A program made the translations under genes and the position numbers. 64,000 nucleotides of DNA from Deroplatys truncata (taxonomy: Eukaryota > Arthropoda > Insecta > Mantodea > Mantidae), in NCBI GenBank assembly GCA_030765065.1, contig CM060975.1:162722993-162786992 (forward strand), read 5' to 3'. The notes under the pieces were generated by a model that worked only from the letters and a program-made list of their open reading frames with translations, did no database searches and was not told the origin of the DNA. Shown here in pieces: positions 23,530-35,053 of this stretch (positions are counted from its first letter, which is position 1; each line of letters begins with the position of its first letter).

Positions 23530-24580
23530 TTACAGTCTATAAGGACCCACAGGATCATAGTAAGGGTAAAGGCGTGACACATGAACACTCTGATGTTTGG
23601 TACGGGGAGCATGAGGTCGACCAACAAGGTAGGTAACAGGAGTGATCTGTCGGATAATTTCAAAAGGGCCAAAATATCTATGTAACAACTTTGTACATTT
23701 ACCTTTCTTCCTAATGAGAGTGAAAACTTTAACTAATTGACCCACATTATAAACCACATCTCTATGTTTAGCATCAAATGCTTCTTTTTGCTTCACCTGC
23801 TGCTTTGTAATGTTAGCAACAGCAACCTCCCGTGCCTTCTGAATCTCTTGCAATGTCTGTCTCACAAAAAGGTCATTAGACGTAGCTTGTAACTGAACCT
23901 GGTTAGGTAAAGAAGGTTCTCGACCATATATCAAGAAAAAGGGTGAAAATTTAGTAGACTCTTGAACACTTGAGTTATACGAAAAGATAACATATGGCAA
24001 AATTGAGTCCCAATTCTTCTGATTATTATCCACAAAATGGCTGAGCATATTTAAGAGGGTTTGGTTAAATCTTTCAGTAAGTCCGTTGCAAGCTGGATGA
24101 TAAGCACTGGTGAAATTGGAAGACACTGATAAAGATCTCAACAATTCTTGTGTCACCTCACTTAAGAAAACTGAGCCACGATCAGATAACAAGGCAGCAG
24201 GGGCTCCATGCTTACAGATGATGTTATGCAAAATAAATTTAGCAACTTGAGGGATTGTTGCTGAAGAAAGCGACGCAGACTCGACCCAGCGAGAAGCATA
24301 CTCGGTCGCAACGACAACATACTTGTGTCCAGAATTGGAGCGTGGGAGAGGCCCAAGCAAATCAATACCCCACCGCTCGCCTACAGATGTAACCGGAATT
24401 GGTTGTAATAAGCCTGCTGGTTTCTGATTCTTCGGTCCTTTTCTTGTTTGACAGCTGGGACAGGTTCGTACAAAATGTTCAATATCTTTCTTCATACCAA
24501 TCCAGTAATACCTGGAGTGAATTTTGGCAAATGTTTTTGAGAATCCTAAGTGGCCTGAAAGAGGATCATCATGACAGAAA
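23530..24580 (-). CDS. Integrase part of gypsy Pol (downstream of a 1-nt frameshift)
   Basis: Continues the Pol frame after the lesion near 24,580. The open part from 24,495 starts inside the HHCC zinc finger (FVRTCPSCQTRKG gives the two Cys; the His pair lies just upstream around the lesion). The catalytic DDE triad is complete: Asp in WGIDLLGPLPRSNSG, Asp in LLSDRGSVFLSEV, Glu in NGLTERFNQTLLNML. The C-terminus has a GPY/F-type module (RYFGPFEIIRQITPVTYLV). No chromodomain follows; stop at 23,530. The role is insertion of the cDNA into the genome. Confidence 0.9.
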
Positions 24581-27500
24581 GAATTTCATGTTTTAGAGCT
24601 TCTGGAATAACCAGCAGATGGAGAGGGCCAGTGGAGCCAGCATTTTTACGATAAAGAACACCTGATTTGAGTGTGTAGTTGGAAATTTGTCTCTGAAGCT
24701 TAGCAGGGGCCGACGGAGGATCATGGAGAGCATTAATAAGCTCAAGTAACCCAGGATCTTTCTTCTGGTGGTCAGCAACTTCAACTGATGACAGCAAACA
24801 TGTGGGGAGTTCTTCAAGCTGTTCAAGATCACTTTCTGTAGGTTGTAACACAGGAAATCTCGATAGAGTATCAGCATCATGATGTTTCTTGCCGGATTTA
24901 TAAGAAATGGTATAATCAAACTCTTGCAATTTCAAACTCCATCGTGCTAAACGCCCAGTCAAATCTTTCAAATTATTTAAATAACAAAGAGAGTGATGAT
25001 CAGATACAATATGAACCTTGTAGCCATAAACAAAACTGCGGAAGTGGGTAAGTCCAAACAGGATGGCCAACAATTCCAACTCAGGAACACTGTAATTACG
25101 TTCACATTTAGATAGTGTCCTCGAAGCATAGCCCACTGGTTTCAACACATTATCAATCTTCTGATACAACACTGAGGCAACCCCTAGTCCACTGGCATCA
25201 GAGTGTAGTTCGGTATAAGCACCAGGAGTATAGTGAGCTAAGACAGGGGCCGAAACTAATAAGTCCTTCAAATTTTGAAATGCAGTTTGCTGATCAGATC
25301 CCCAAATAAAACTTTGATTCTTCCTAGTCAACTGAATTAGAGGTTGAGCAATATTAGCATAGTCCTTGATGAATTTCCTGTAAAAATTAAACAATCCCAA
25401 AACTTTTCTCACATCTCGAACATTTTTAGGACGAGGCAAATTTTGAATGGAAACAACTTTGTCAGAATCAGGTGAAATGCCATCTTTAGAAACTTCAAAG
25501 CCTAAGAGTTTGATCTTTTGCATGGCGAAGAAACATTTTTCTGGTTTAAGTTTAAACTTGTGGTGATCCAGACGTTGAAAAACAGCCTCAAGATTTTGTA
25601 ACAACTCCTCAAAGGTTTTAGCAAAAACAACAATGTCATCCAGATATGCAATAGCCTTTTTAAAATTCAAATCGCCTAACAACTTGTCTGCGATGTAACT
25701 GAAAAACCTAGGGGCATTTGCCAACCCAAAACTCAAGCGTGTAAATTGATATTGACCCTGAAAAGTAACAAAAGAGGTATATTTCTGGCTATCCTCTGCA
25801 ATAGGTACCTGAAAGTATGCTGACAGTAAATCTAATGAGACAAACCATTTAGCCTCCCCCAAATAACTTAACAAATCATCTATCAATGGTAAAGGGAAAG
25901 AGGTGGTCTCTGTAACAGCATTCAATTTTCTATAGTCAACACAAAATCTCATGGAGCCATCTTTCTTTTTGACAAGTACTACAGGAGAAGCCCAGGAGGA
26001 CTGTGATTCCTTGATAATGCCAGCATCTTGCATCTCTTTAACTTGCTCAGCAATAATTTCCTTTTGTTTATGAGGAACTCTATATGGTCTTTGCTTAATT
26101 GGCTTAGGGTCATTTACTTTGATATCAAATTCTGCAACATCCGTAGTACCAAGTTCTTGTAATGTTGTGGCAAAAAGATCACTATATTTCAACAACAAAG
26201 CATGTAAGTCAGCCTTTTGGGTTTCCAAGAGTTTACCATTAACATTAAAATTACAATTTGGAGTTGGTAGAGGAGTAACATCGGATGACAAAACAGAATT
26301 ACTCTGAACGAGTGCAACATCATAAGCTTTAGCTAAGACTGTATTTGCAAACAATGTTTGTGGAACTGAAGTATTATTATGCACTGGAATAGTAAGTTCA
26401 GAGGCAGAATGACACAATAACGGTGGAATGGAAAGATTCTTCTTTTGCATTATGTTAAGAGCAGGTTCACACATAACCTCATTACTAATGGCTGACAAAG
26501 GCTTAACTGATATATAGCATGTAGACAGAGGTGGAATTTTAACATCATTCATAACTGCCATTTTAACACCAGAATCTGCACAATCATTATCTTGGAGAGG
26601 GTTTACTGCCATATCAACAAAAGGTCCTTGTGTTAGGGTTATTGGTATACTGAACGCATCATTCTTAGAAGATTTCAGGGTTATCAGATTATGTGCATAG
26701 TCAATTATAACATCATGGGTCTGCAAAAAGTCATTGCCTAAAATCAAATCATGGGACAACTCTTTCACAACTAGTACATCCTCCTGAAAAAGAACATCAT
26801 TAATATGGAAATCTAACACAGTGTGGTAAGGCGCATCAAGTAACTTGTTTCCTGCAGTGCGGAGCATCATCTCTATAGGTTTTAATGTAGAATGATCAAG
26901 AACATGTGCAGCATTCACAATACTCACTGCGCTTCCTGTATCGAGCAAGATGGAGAGCTCTGTCTGGGCAATACGACCAGGAACTTGCAATATCTGACCT
27001 GATAATGCAGACACATCCCGTTGAGGTGTAGCTATGTCCCGTTGAGGTGCAGCCATGCTGGTGGGCGGTGGTGTTGCTGCTACGTCTCGTCGCCAGTCGT
27101 TTTTTGACTGCGGGAGGCGGCTCCGGCAAAAGCGAGCCAGGTGGCCCTGCCTGTTGCATCTATAGCAGGTGACGGGTGGATCCCTCCGGTTGAAGTCAGA
27201 TGACCGTGGAAGCTGTGAACGCTGAGAAGTTCTCTCCGAAGATGGTAACTGAAACTGGTTAACTCTGTTACATAACTGTTCCACACGATCAATCAGCTGA
27301 TGCATAGGATCGATAGGTACGCCCACAAGAGAAGAAGCCTGAGAAGGCTGAGGAGAAGCTGGTAAAGTAACAGCAGGAACAGATGCAGTATTAAATAGAA
27401 CAGAGGGTGGCGTAACCACTGCAGCCTGAGATTGAGCAGACACTAGCTGTTCACGGTTCTGCATGTAAAACTGTGCTTTGTCCACTCGTCGAATGATTTG

Positions 27501-28121
27501 TATTACCTCATCAACAGTTTGAGGATTTAATGGCAATAAAGATTGTACATACAGAGGTCTAAGACCTTTAAGCAAGTGTTTAATTTGTTCCAACTGCAAC
27601 ATAGCAGGGTTGACTTGGTCACATAAAGATAGCACGTCATAGATGTAACTAATAACAGGTTCATCATCTAACTGTACCCGCTGTCTGAGTTTCATTTCCA
27701 GAATATCACTCTGGTTTGTTATCTGAAATGCATTTAAAAATTGTGTAGACAAGAAAACCCAATCATGGTGAGGGTGCCGATGGCGAAAAGTTTGAAACCA
27801 TGATGCAGCAGTATCTCGTAAATAGCATGGAAAGCATTTCAATTTCATTTCTTCTGACCAGCCATTAGCAGCAGCGACCATTTCAAAGTTCTGCAGAAAT
27901 TCATGCGCCGACAACCTACTGGAATTCTCGAAGTAAGAGGGGTCAATGACTGGGCGGCAGACAGCTGGCTGCGTTGCACGGGCCACGACAGGCGGATTAG
28001 ACATCACTGATAACTGCGTAACAACAGGCGTACTAACACTGGACATAGATTCCTCTTCACTGTGCTCGCTAACTGGAGCAATTGCTATGTCAGATTTCTG
28101 TGCAGTACGTCGCTTAGGCAT
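24546..28121 (-). CDS. Gag-protease-RT-RNase H polyprotein of gypsy element
   Basis: Start chosen at MPKRRTAQKS (28,121), 16 codons into the open frame, because the codons before it look like leader. Gag occupies about residues 1-340, with a retrotransposon-gag region (WFQTFRHRHPHHDW) and one CCHC knuckle (CYRCNRQGHLARFC, about 316-329). The aspartic protease site LLDTGSAVS lies near 390. RT has VDYRKLN near 725, the LSFGLANAP block and the catalytic YLDDIVVF near 824. RNase H has ELHSDASGLG near 970. Gag and Pol are in one frame without a shift. The frame ends prematurely at 24,546 after a 1-nt deletion at 24,574-24,586 in the integrase N-terminus. All RT and protease key residues look intact. 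Confidence 0.95.
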   Translation of the reverse strand: MPKRRTAQKSDIAIAPVSEHSEEESMSSVSTPVVTQLSVMSNPPVVARATQPAVCRPVIDPSYFENSSRLSAHEFLQNFEMVAAANGWSEEMKLKCFPCYLRDTAASWFQTFRHRHPHHDWVFLSTQFLNAFQITNQSDILEMKLRQRVQLDDEPVISYIYDVLSLCDQVNPAMLQLEQIKHLLKGLRPLYVQSLLPLNPQTVDEVIQIIRRVDKAQFYMQNREQLVSAQSQAAVVTPPSVLFNTASVPAVTLPASPQPSQASSLVGVPIDPMHQLIDRVEQLCNRVNQFQLPSSERTSQRSQLPRSSDFNRRDPPVTCYRCNRQGHLARFCRSRLPQSKNDWRRDVAATPPPTSMAAPQRDIATPQRDVSALSGQILQVPGRIAQTELSILLDTGSAVSIVNAAHVLDHSTLKPIEMMLRTAGNKLLDAPYHTVLDFHINDVLFQEDVLVVKELSHDLILGNDFLQTHDVIIDYAHNLITLKSSKNDAFSIPITLTQGPFVDMAVNPLQDNDCADSGVKMAVMNDVKIPPLSTCYISVKPLSAISNEVMCEPALNIMQKKNLSIPPLLCHSASELTIPVHNNTSVPQTLFANTVLAKAYDVALVQSNSVLSSDVTPLPTPNCNFNVNGKLLETQKADLHALLLKYSDLFATTLQELGTTDVAEFDIKVNDPKPIKQRPYRVPHKQKEIIAEQVKEMQDAGIIKESQSSWASPVVLVKKKDGSMRFCVDYRKLNAVTETTSFPLPLIDDLLSYLGEAKWFVSLDLLSAYFQVPIAEDSQKYTSFVTFQGQYQFTRLSFGLANAPRFFSYIADKLLGDLNFKKAIAYLDDIVVFAKTFEELLQNLEAVFQRLDHHKFKLKPEKCFFAMQKIKLLGFEVSKDGISPDSDKVVSIQNLPRPKNVRDVRKVLGLFNFYRKFIKDYANIAQPLIQLTRKNQSFIWGSDQQTAFQNLKDLLVSAPVLAHYTPGAYTELHSDASGLGVASVLYQKIDNVLKPVGYASRTLSKCERNYSVPELELLAILFGLTHFRSFVYGYKVHIVSDHHSLCYLNNLKDLTGRLARWSLKLQEFDYTISYKSGKKHHDADTLSRFPVLQPTESDLEQLEELPTCLLSSVEVADHQKKDPGLLELINALHDPPSAPAKLQRQISNYTLKSGVLYRKNAGSTGPLHLLVIPEALKHEILSVMMILFQAT

Positions 28122-29252
28122 GATTGCAGCACAAAAGTTTACGCAACCAGTAAATAAACAGTATGACAAAGCAATACAGATTACACCAAACTAAACACTT
28201 ATAGCATCACATGAATGTAAATAGCAAGATCAGAACATAGCCAAAGAAAACAGTTCCAGAAAAAATATAATTAAGCGCCCGCGGCGAAATATCAAGAAAT
28301 TATACTAACATATGGTCTACACAAGCCACTTGGACACAATACCAAGATTTTTAATCAGAATGAACACATGGAAGAAAACAAAATGATAGCTTCAGTGAGA
28401 AACCTCGAACTGGAAGTTAAAAGAAAAACCACGTCACACCTACTGTGACCACCGCTAACATTATCTCAAAAGGAGCAGAATACAGACTTGTAATTTATAC
28501 TAGCACACAAAACTTCTCTTTTTTCTTTTTTTTTCTTAAAACAAATGTATCTGATCTGATATACACACGCAAATAAACGCGCCAAAACACGTGCTGAGGA
28601 AGACTGGTTTCACAAGCTAAAATTATTGCTGAAATGCATGACCACGCGGGAATTACATAACACACGTGCGTACATAAAAGTTACACGAAAAATGTCCCAG
28701 AAAAGTATAGTAAATAGCTAGAAATCACAATCACTGGAATATAAAGTTATACGTTTCCAAACCACTGCTAATAAGCACAGAAAACAAGATTTGCAAATAG
28801 ATAGCCAACACGTGACGAGCACATTTTCAAAGCTACAACAATCTCGCTCGTTATCTCACTCGTTTCACAACTCAACTTTCACAAAAACATGTTTGAAAAT
28901 AACCAGCACGAACCACTTAGCACAGCAATACAATTCAAAGGAAATGAAGCCAAAACAAGGGGAAAATGGAGTCAGAAGTTTTAGCGTCACGCCGGCAGAC
29001 AATGGAAAAAAATGTAAAAATGAGCTCAAAATTAAAATTTCGAAACCAGACTTTCAGATATGATAGTAACAAAATTTAGAAGAAGAGAATCACAAATTAA
29101 AACATACAAATCCTTACCCTTAAGCCAGAAACAAATTTAGATTTTTTCGCGACCACGTGGAGAAGCACAAACCGTTACATTTGGAGGGGAAAAAAAAATT
29201 TTGCACTTAAAATCTCAAAACAAATTCAATTATACCTGGCGCCACTGCCAAT
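28122..29252 (-). other. Leader of the gypsy element with candidate primer-binding site
   Basis: Untranslated leader between the 5' LTR (right copy) and gag. Immediately inside the LTR (complement of 29232-29250) the minus strand reads TTGGCAGTGGCGCCAGG, a TGG-starting stretch where the primer-binding site should be. I could not match it to a particular tRNA. No reading frame of interest. Confidence 0.6.
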
Positions 29253-29735
29253 TGTCGTATGCCTCACTTAATACTAACTTAGAAATGCAGATGGGAGCAA
29301 CTCGCTTGTGAGAGGGATCGTTAATGAAACAAAGAACTTTAATTTACGAGGCAACGACGAAGGGACGCAGCTAAAGTTAGATTACAAAATAATTACTACA
29401 CCAACACAATATCTGGCTGAAGGGAGAGGAAAGGAACTCTACACTATCATAATTAAAACTGCAAGAGAATGGATAGCTGGTAGATTTATTATAGAAAGAT
29501 TTCTTACCCCATGTGTCTGCCGGGCGAGGACGCCATGTCTTAGGCAGTTGTCCGTCTGACTCACTCGAAGCCTACTCACAGAATGACTGAAGCCACGCTA
29601 ACACCCCAAGCGTCACTAACGCCATATCCCTTCCAATGACACTGTTTCCCCTCATTCGCCCCTACTCACGGACAAAACTGCCGAGCTTCGGAGTCCAGAG
29701 AGCGTGTTAACATTAATATCTGTGCACATGCCACA
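29253..29735 (-). repeat. 5' LTR of the gypsy element (right copy)
   Basis: 483 bp, about 99.4% identical to the left copy. Followed by the ATAT duplication (29736-29739). In element orientation this copy drives transcription leftwards. Confidence 0.95.
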
Positions 29736-29739
29736 ATAT

Positions 29740-31320
29740 GTATGCATCTTTTCTTGTGGACAAGCAAATTAGTTGCTTTGCTTGTTGCCAAGTAGCTGGG
29801 GGTAAGCAAAGTTGAAGTGGAATCTGTACACCTCTAGATAATATTTGGTTATGTATATCTAAATTTGATATTTATGTTAAAATGTTTTAGTACACAGAAC
29901 TAATTTTCTAAATCCTGTATTTTAATAATGCTGTTCTGAATCGTAAAGTAATTTATTTTAATATTAAAATGTTTATTTCCCTGTTTGTCCATCCGTATGT
30001 TAACCCACCCATCATGGCATAGCCTAATTTCCATGTTTTAAAATACTCAAAATGATAATGTTATAATACATATGTAATCTGCTAATACAATATTGTAAAG
30101 TTTTATTGACAAAATGTTATATTATCCAAACAGTTTTGGGAAAATACATATTAAATTGCATCAGAGCTTTTAATTTACTTTGGCAAAAGATTTTTCATGA
30201 AAATACTTGTAAATTTTAAAAGCTTTAAGCTTATGGTAAGCAGTTTTTAAGGAAGAGGTTGAGCACTGCATTTTTCGAAAACACTAGTCATTTGGAATAG
30301 CAGGAACGACATCATCAATGTCCATGTCATTTCACCATCTCCCAAGTATATCACCAGTTCATTTCACTTGTTCTTGCAGCACTCCCTTCTATTTCATGTA
30401 TGTTTCAAGTGTGACACAATACTTCTACCACGGTTCAGTTGATATGTTTTTGATAACTTGTTGCACCAGATTTCACAGAAATAACAGTGTGAAATAGTTA
30501 TTATCTGCTACCCCTTTATATTTAACCAATTTAACTCAAACGTTTTTTAAAGTAGCAGTGATACTGAGGAAGTTTAATTTATTGTAACCCTGCTCTTGTG
30601 TCTATTTTGTAATAATGCAGCCATGGTTTGTGCACCCCAACAGCCCCATAATCTTCACTTAGTTCAGATCTTAGCTGTACAATATATTATTTTTTTGTAG
30701 CCATGATATAGTTGGAGCTGCATTGACAATAAGATGCATCATTAAACATATTAACTAAATATTTTGTAACAATATGTTCTTAAACCAGTCTTTGAATAAC
30801 CAACCTGTCATCTCCTCATATAGTCCCAAATCTTCTTTTATGCAAACATCAGCATAGAGATCAGAACAAATTCTGCAAAAGCACAGTATGCAGCAAAATC
30901 AGTCTTCCTGCTTTCCCAAATAGTGTCTTAACTGTTCCCAGTAACAAATTATGACATTTTAATTAAAATTATTCAAGCCATTTTTAAGAAAAATATGTAT
31001 ACTTATACTGAAAATGTTTCTTAGCAAAGAGTTTTTGAGTGAGGGGAACCAGCTTGAAAATTTTTGTATGGCATCCTTGAACAATGACTTAAGTATGAAA
31101 TTTTGTATTTATTTGAATTTTCATTTTTTGAGTTAAGATATACAACTTTTTCTAAAACTTCTTTCTTTGATTTTTGGGGATCTCATATCATATCAAAATT
31201 TTAGATAAGTAGAGAAAGTATATGTGACACTGTTAGCAGAATCATTATACTTTTATACTGAGTATCATTATAAGGTTTGGCCTGTAACTATAGTGACTAG
31301 CTAGCCATAATGATTAGCTT
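29740..31320. other. No recognisable feature
   Basis: AT-rich non-coding sequence, possibly an upstream intron of the host gene whose first visible exon is at 31,974. No exon or transposon motif was recognised. Confidence 0.5.
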
Positions 31321-31326
31321 AGAGGC

Positions 31327-31410
31327 TGCCTCTGTGGTCTGGTGGTTAGTATGCTAACCTCCAAATCCAGAGGTCCCAGGTTCAATTCCAGTTGAGGTTG
31401 GTAATTTTTA
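31327..31410 (+). repeat. tRNA-derived SINE head
   Basis: A box TGGTCTGGTGG (31335-31345) and B box ggttcaattcc (31379-31389) about 34 bp apart, then a diverged tail. The phrase tggtctggtggttag resembles arthropod SINE heads. A functional tRNA fold is not apparent. Confidence 0.65.
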
Positions 31411-31973
31411 TTTAGCCAGGATTATTCCCCATCCTCCCCTGAGTCTGGAAGTATAAATGAGAGTTGAATTTAATGCAATAACCAATAATAATACAAGGCC
31501 AAAAATTAACACTATGTAAGCAAATGAACATAATTGCTGTTGAGTAATTTTCCAGAGGTAAAAGAGCCACTGATATGACCTTAAATGTTACAGACGGCAT
31601 ATAAAAGGTATATGAAGAAAAGATAGGTTTAAAAAATAGACCCAAATGTAAGCAAACCTAGGCAACATATTGCCAGCTATGGTGTAATATTATTAGTGGA
31701 TTAATATATTGAAAATATTATTTGATTTTCAATTTTTACCATTTCCAGCCAATAAGAGTGCCATATTTTCATTCACTAATGACTCTCAAACCAGTATTTC
31801 CAGAGAGAAGATATACTGCTTCCTTTTTTTGCCCCATAATTTACCCCAGCATTTTTGCACACTGTACAAATATGCTGGTTATTAAATTATATAACTTTCT
31901 CAGTACTATAATTCATCATAGATACTATTTATATGTTACATTCTAACTAATAATAGTTTTTATTGTATTATAG

Positions 31974-32106
31974 GTATAGATTGGTGCGTCACTCTTGGCA
32001 GCTCTCGGTGTTAAGTTCCGTGCAGTTATCATCTACAGCCTTTCGTAGCTGTAGAGCACAGGAAGAGGTGCTGAATCTAAAACTTTGCATAAAGAATTGC
32101 AGTCAG
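31974..32106 (+). CDS. Host gene exon A (internal coding exon)
   Basis: A branch-point-like ttctaactaa (31941-31950) and T-rich run precede acceptor tattatag|g at 31973. Donor cag|gtgagt follows 32106. The exon is open in the frame with one leading base: YRLVRHSWQLSVLSSVQLSS, then RSCRAQEEVLNLKL, IKNCSQ, ending on a complete codon. An alternative acceptor 6 bp downstream keeps the frame. Exon B begins in exactly that phase. I do not securely recognise the family. The look of the joined segments made me think of the C-terminal region of the trafficking subunit TRAPPC8, but only as a weak hypothesis. Confidence 0.6.
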
Positions 32107-32240
32107 GTGAGTGAAAATCTAAGCCTGAGAGCCATATATTATAATGAACCTGACAGGATAGTGAAAGTGCAGTGTATTGTTTTTGGAGGTAAAGTAAAGA
32201 AAAAAGTGCCACTACAGTGCAACCTTTGCTCTGGTATATA

Positions 32241-33445
32241 CGAGGGCATGCTGAAAAGTAATGCCTCCAATTTTTTTATTCTGTTCGCAATATCGGTGGA
32301 GGTATCACATGTCATGCATATTACTCGGTCGTCATCCTCACTTTGCTGATGCCGCTAGAGGGCTCGGAATTGTAGCATGTAACATGACTGTGTTGATGCG
32401 TGAGAAACAACGTGATGTAATCAAGTTTTTAACCACAGAAAACATGCATCCAATTGAAATCATTAGCAGAATGAAAGCTGTGTATGGTGATGAGCGTATC
32501 AATATCAGTAATGTGTGCTGGTGGGTTGTTCGCGTTCGTAATGACAGCTAACCTTAACGTCTGTGACAGAGCTCGGAGTGGATGACAGTGTACGGCAACC
32601 AAAGAGACTCATCAGAGAAAATTGTCATATAACACAGACACAGCTTGAAGGTCAGTATGGCATATCACGCGAGCATGTACAGGCGCTGATAGTAGAACTG
32701 CGGTGCAAACAAACTGCATGGTGGGTGCCTCGAATGCTCACTCCTGACATGAAACAGAGGAGGTTAAACATCAGTCAACAACTTCTTTTCCATTTGAGGG
32801 AGGGTGATGGGTTCCTTAACAATATTGTGACAGGTGATGAAAGCTGAGTGCACCATTTTGACCCCGAAAGCAAGAGAGCCTCATGCCTTGCCATTAACAG
32901 GCAAAGCCATGCTTACAGTGTCCTGGGATGTTCAAGGTGTGGTGCATATAGAATTCATGCCTAAAGCACCACCATAAACTCTTGTAAGGTACTGCAAGAC
33001 CCTCTGCACACATTTGCAGAGTTCATCCCCATATGGAACACCCTCTCCTTCAGCATGGCAATGTCAGACCACACACAAGCACTACGACATCTGCAAAAAT
33101 CCGACGCTCATCCTCCATAAAATCTTGACTTGGTCCCATCTGATTTTCATATTTTTCCAAACCTTAAAGAACACCTTTGAGGTGTACTTTGATGGTGATG
33201 AAGTGGTGCAAGCAAAGGTAGGTTGTGGCTCTGTCAACAAAGTCAAATATTCTACAGTGTTGGTATCCACAAACTGGTCTCACATTGAGAGAAATGTGTT
33301 CGTCGCCGGGGTGACTATGTTGAGAAATAAATATGTAGACTTAAAGAATAAAAATATAGAATGATAATACTGTTTGTTTTATTCCAAAAGCTTTAAGAGT
33401 GTTCCCAGAAAAAAATTGGAAGCATTACTTCTCAGCATGCTCTCG
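32241..33445 (+). mobile_element. Second mariner element, dead, in the intron after exon A
   Basis: Terminal inverted repeats cgagggcatgctgaaaagta (32241) and the inverse ...tctcagcatgctctcg (33445). TA duplications at 32239-32240 and 33446-33447. 1.2 kb long. TIR sequence and transposase differ from the copy at 7.3 kb, so this is a different mariner lineage. Confidence 0.85.
32396..33330 (+). pseudogene. mariner transposase (DD34D) relic
   Basis: Starts MREKQRDVIKFLTTENMHPI and ends GDYVEK. The middle reads WWVPRMLTPDMKQRRLNISQ and NNIVTGDES, then a stop where Trp is expected (near 32845), FDPESKRAS, and after shifts a HGNVRPHTS segment in which the second catalytic Asp is Gly. The third catalytic Asp is intact (LDLVPSDFHIFPNLKEHL). 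At least three frameshifts and two stops. The element lies 134 bp downstream of exon A. Confidence 0.85.
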
Positions 33446-33996
33446 TACTTTTGTGTTAAAACCCATTTTTGAAACAAAGCATCTGAACAGACAACCCTAT
33501 CTTGTAATCTATTCAGATCTGTGTGGATAATTTCATAGTTATAGGAATAAGTAGTTCTGATTATATGTACCACACATAATTTTTTTTTTTTAGATTGTAA
33601 TTACCTTGGTTTCAAATAAGAATTTATTAATTTTGAAGGGAAAGCTAATTTGGGTAGGTCTATTAACATTTATCTTTCTACCTTGTTAAATTTGCACCCT
33701 TGCAAGTAAATAGGAACAATGCATGTGAGAAAATATATAGTTTCTATTGTTTATATTTACCAAACAGAAAATTAAATGTTAACAATAGCCAGTAATTATG
33801 AAAATTTGTTGCATTTCTGACTGTTACTATTAACATATATAATTTTTCAGATTTTTCTCTCTTGTAGTTTTATAATGTGATGATATACCTTTTGTATAAG
33901 TATGTTTATGCTGAAATCAAATCAAATTAGATGCTAACCTATCATTAGCTATTATGAAGCTTTCCTGTCATTAATCATTATTCTAAGCATGATAAT
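33446..33996. other. Intron sequence without recognisable feature
   Basis: AT-rich, no motif or reading frame. Confidence 0.5.
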
Positions 33997-33999
33997 TTA

Positions 34000-35053
34000 G
34001 GGCCAATTTCACAGTTTAAGCTTAAGCTTTAGTAAGCCATGAAACTGTTAAGCAAGGCTTAAGCTTTGATTAACTCTTTGTAAGTTTCACAGTAGGGCAA
34101 CCAGGTTCAGCTTTGCTGGGTTGAACAATTCCATTGAACAGTAAAGTTGGTAACACTTGTGCATGCACATCAAGTGAATTCCCATCATTTGTTTATGGTG
34201 ATGCTGTAACTAAAATAAGCATTTTTAGGTTATCTAGCAACATAAAGTTAAATCGACTGAAAAATCAAAGTCAAAATGAGAACTTTACTTCTCAAGAAGT
34301 TAGCATTCTCCCAGAGATTGTGAAGCAGCATAAGCATATAATAGAGTGCAAGCAAATAAACAAATTACTATGGAGTAAGAAAAACCAAACATGGCAGAAA
34401 AATGCGATATGAAGTGTGGGTTAAAATGTGTGAAAAATGTTGATAACTCTGCATGCTGTAAGTTTTGAGATGCCAGAAAATCTCTAGCTGCAATTAGCAT
34501 GCTTTCAGCTGCATATAACCTCAATGTTAAGAGGAGCACTGTTTCTGATGAGAGGACTTTGTTACTGAAATATAAAGCAATACATTATGTGTAGATTTAA
34601 CTTTAATGAGTGCGACAATGTATACAATAAAAGTATGAAGTATAAATTTAAAATTAACGGCATGCCAGATTAAGTTTTGCTTCTTACCAGTTGATTTTAT
34701 GTTTAATCACATCCTCAATAATTTTTGTACCATCATTGATGACTGTTTACTTAATCGAAATCTCTCATTGAATTCTCAGTCATTACATATGTGAAAATGC
34801 TTTGGATGCATTCTAAACATTCTAGATCATTTTCTGTTGTGCATATGTGTTAAAATAATTTGCATTTCCTCATCACTAATATCGTCTTCTTCAAATAATA
34901 TAGTGATCCCTTAAACAACAGTTCAGTACAGTTTAAGCTAAGCCACATGTAAGCTCAGCTTATTGCTTGAGCTACATACTGTAAAACTCCATTGTAACTT
35001 AAACTTATACTTAAGTCTGATTCAAAGCTTAAGCTTAAATGTGAAACTGGGCC
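34000..35053 (+). mobile_element. Harbinger-like element with terminal inverted repeats
   Basis: Ends gggccaatttcacagtttaa (34000) and ...tgtgaaactgggcc (35053) are inverted; both arms contain AAGCTTAAGC repeats subterminally. TA flanks both ends. It carries a Myb/SANT-like domain but no DDE transposase, so it is non-autonomous or a deletion derivative. Placement in Harbinger/ISL2EU-type groups rests on TIR style and the Myb partner. Confidence 0.6.
34134..34412 (+). pseudogene. Myb/SANT-like DNA-binding protein of a Harbinger-type transposon (truncated)
   Basis: The frame begins at a TTG, not ATG. The informative part is NFTSQEVSILPEIVKQHKHI and LLWSKKNQTWQKNAI, which follow the pattern of Myb/SANT-like (zeste-type) domains: a first helix after FTSEE, the KHKDIIE..K.D...W..K..AW..I helix pair. 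Such proteins accompany the transposase in Harbinger elements. The frame stops at 34412 where the third helix should continue; nothing further is recognisable. Confidence 0.55.

Larger units (their letters stand above)
20938..29735 (-). mobile_element. Gypsy-type (Ty3) LTR retrotransposon, nearly intact and young
   Basis: An 8.8-kb element on the minus strand with two 483-bp LTRs (offset 8315, TG...CA ends), ATAT target duplication, 1.08-kb leader, a single gag-pol frame with domain order gag, protease, RT, RNase H, integrase (Ty3 order), and a 2.1-kb 3' non-coding tail. The LTRs differ at only about three positions (near 21008, 21028 and 21272), so insertion was recent. The only lesion seen in the coding region is a 1-nt loss near 24,580. 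No envelope gene is recognisable. Confidence 0.95.
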
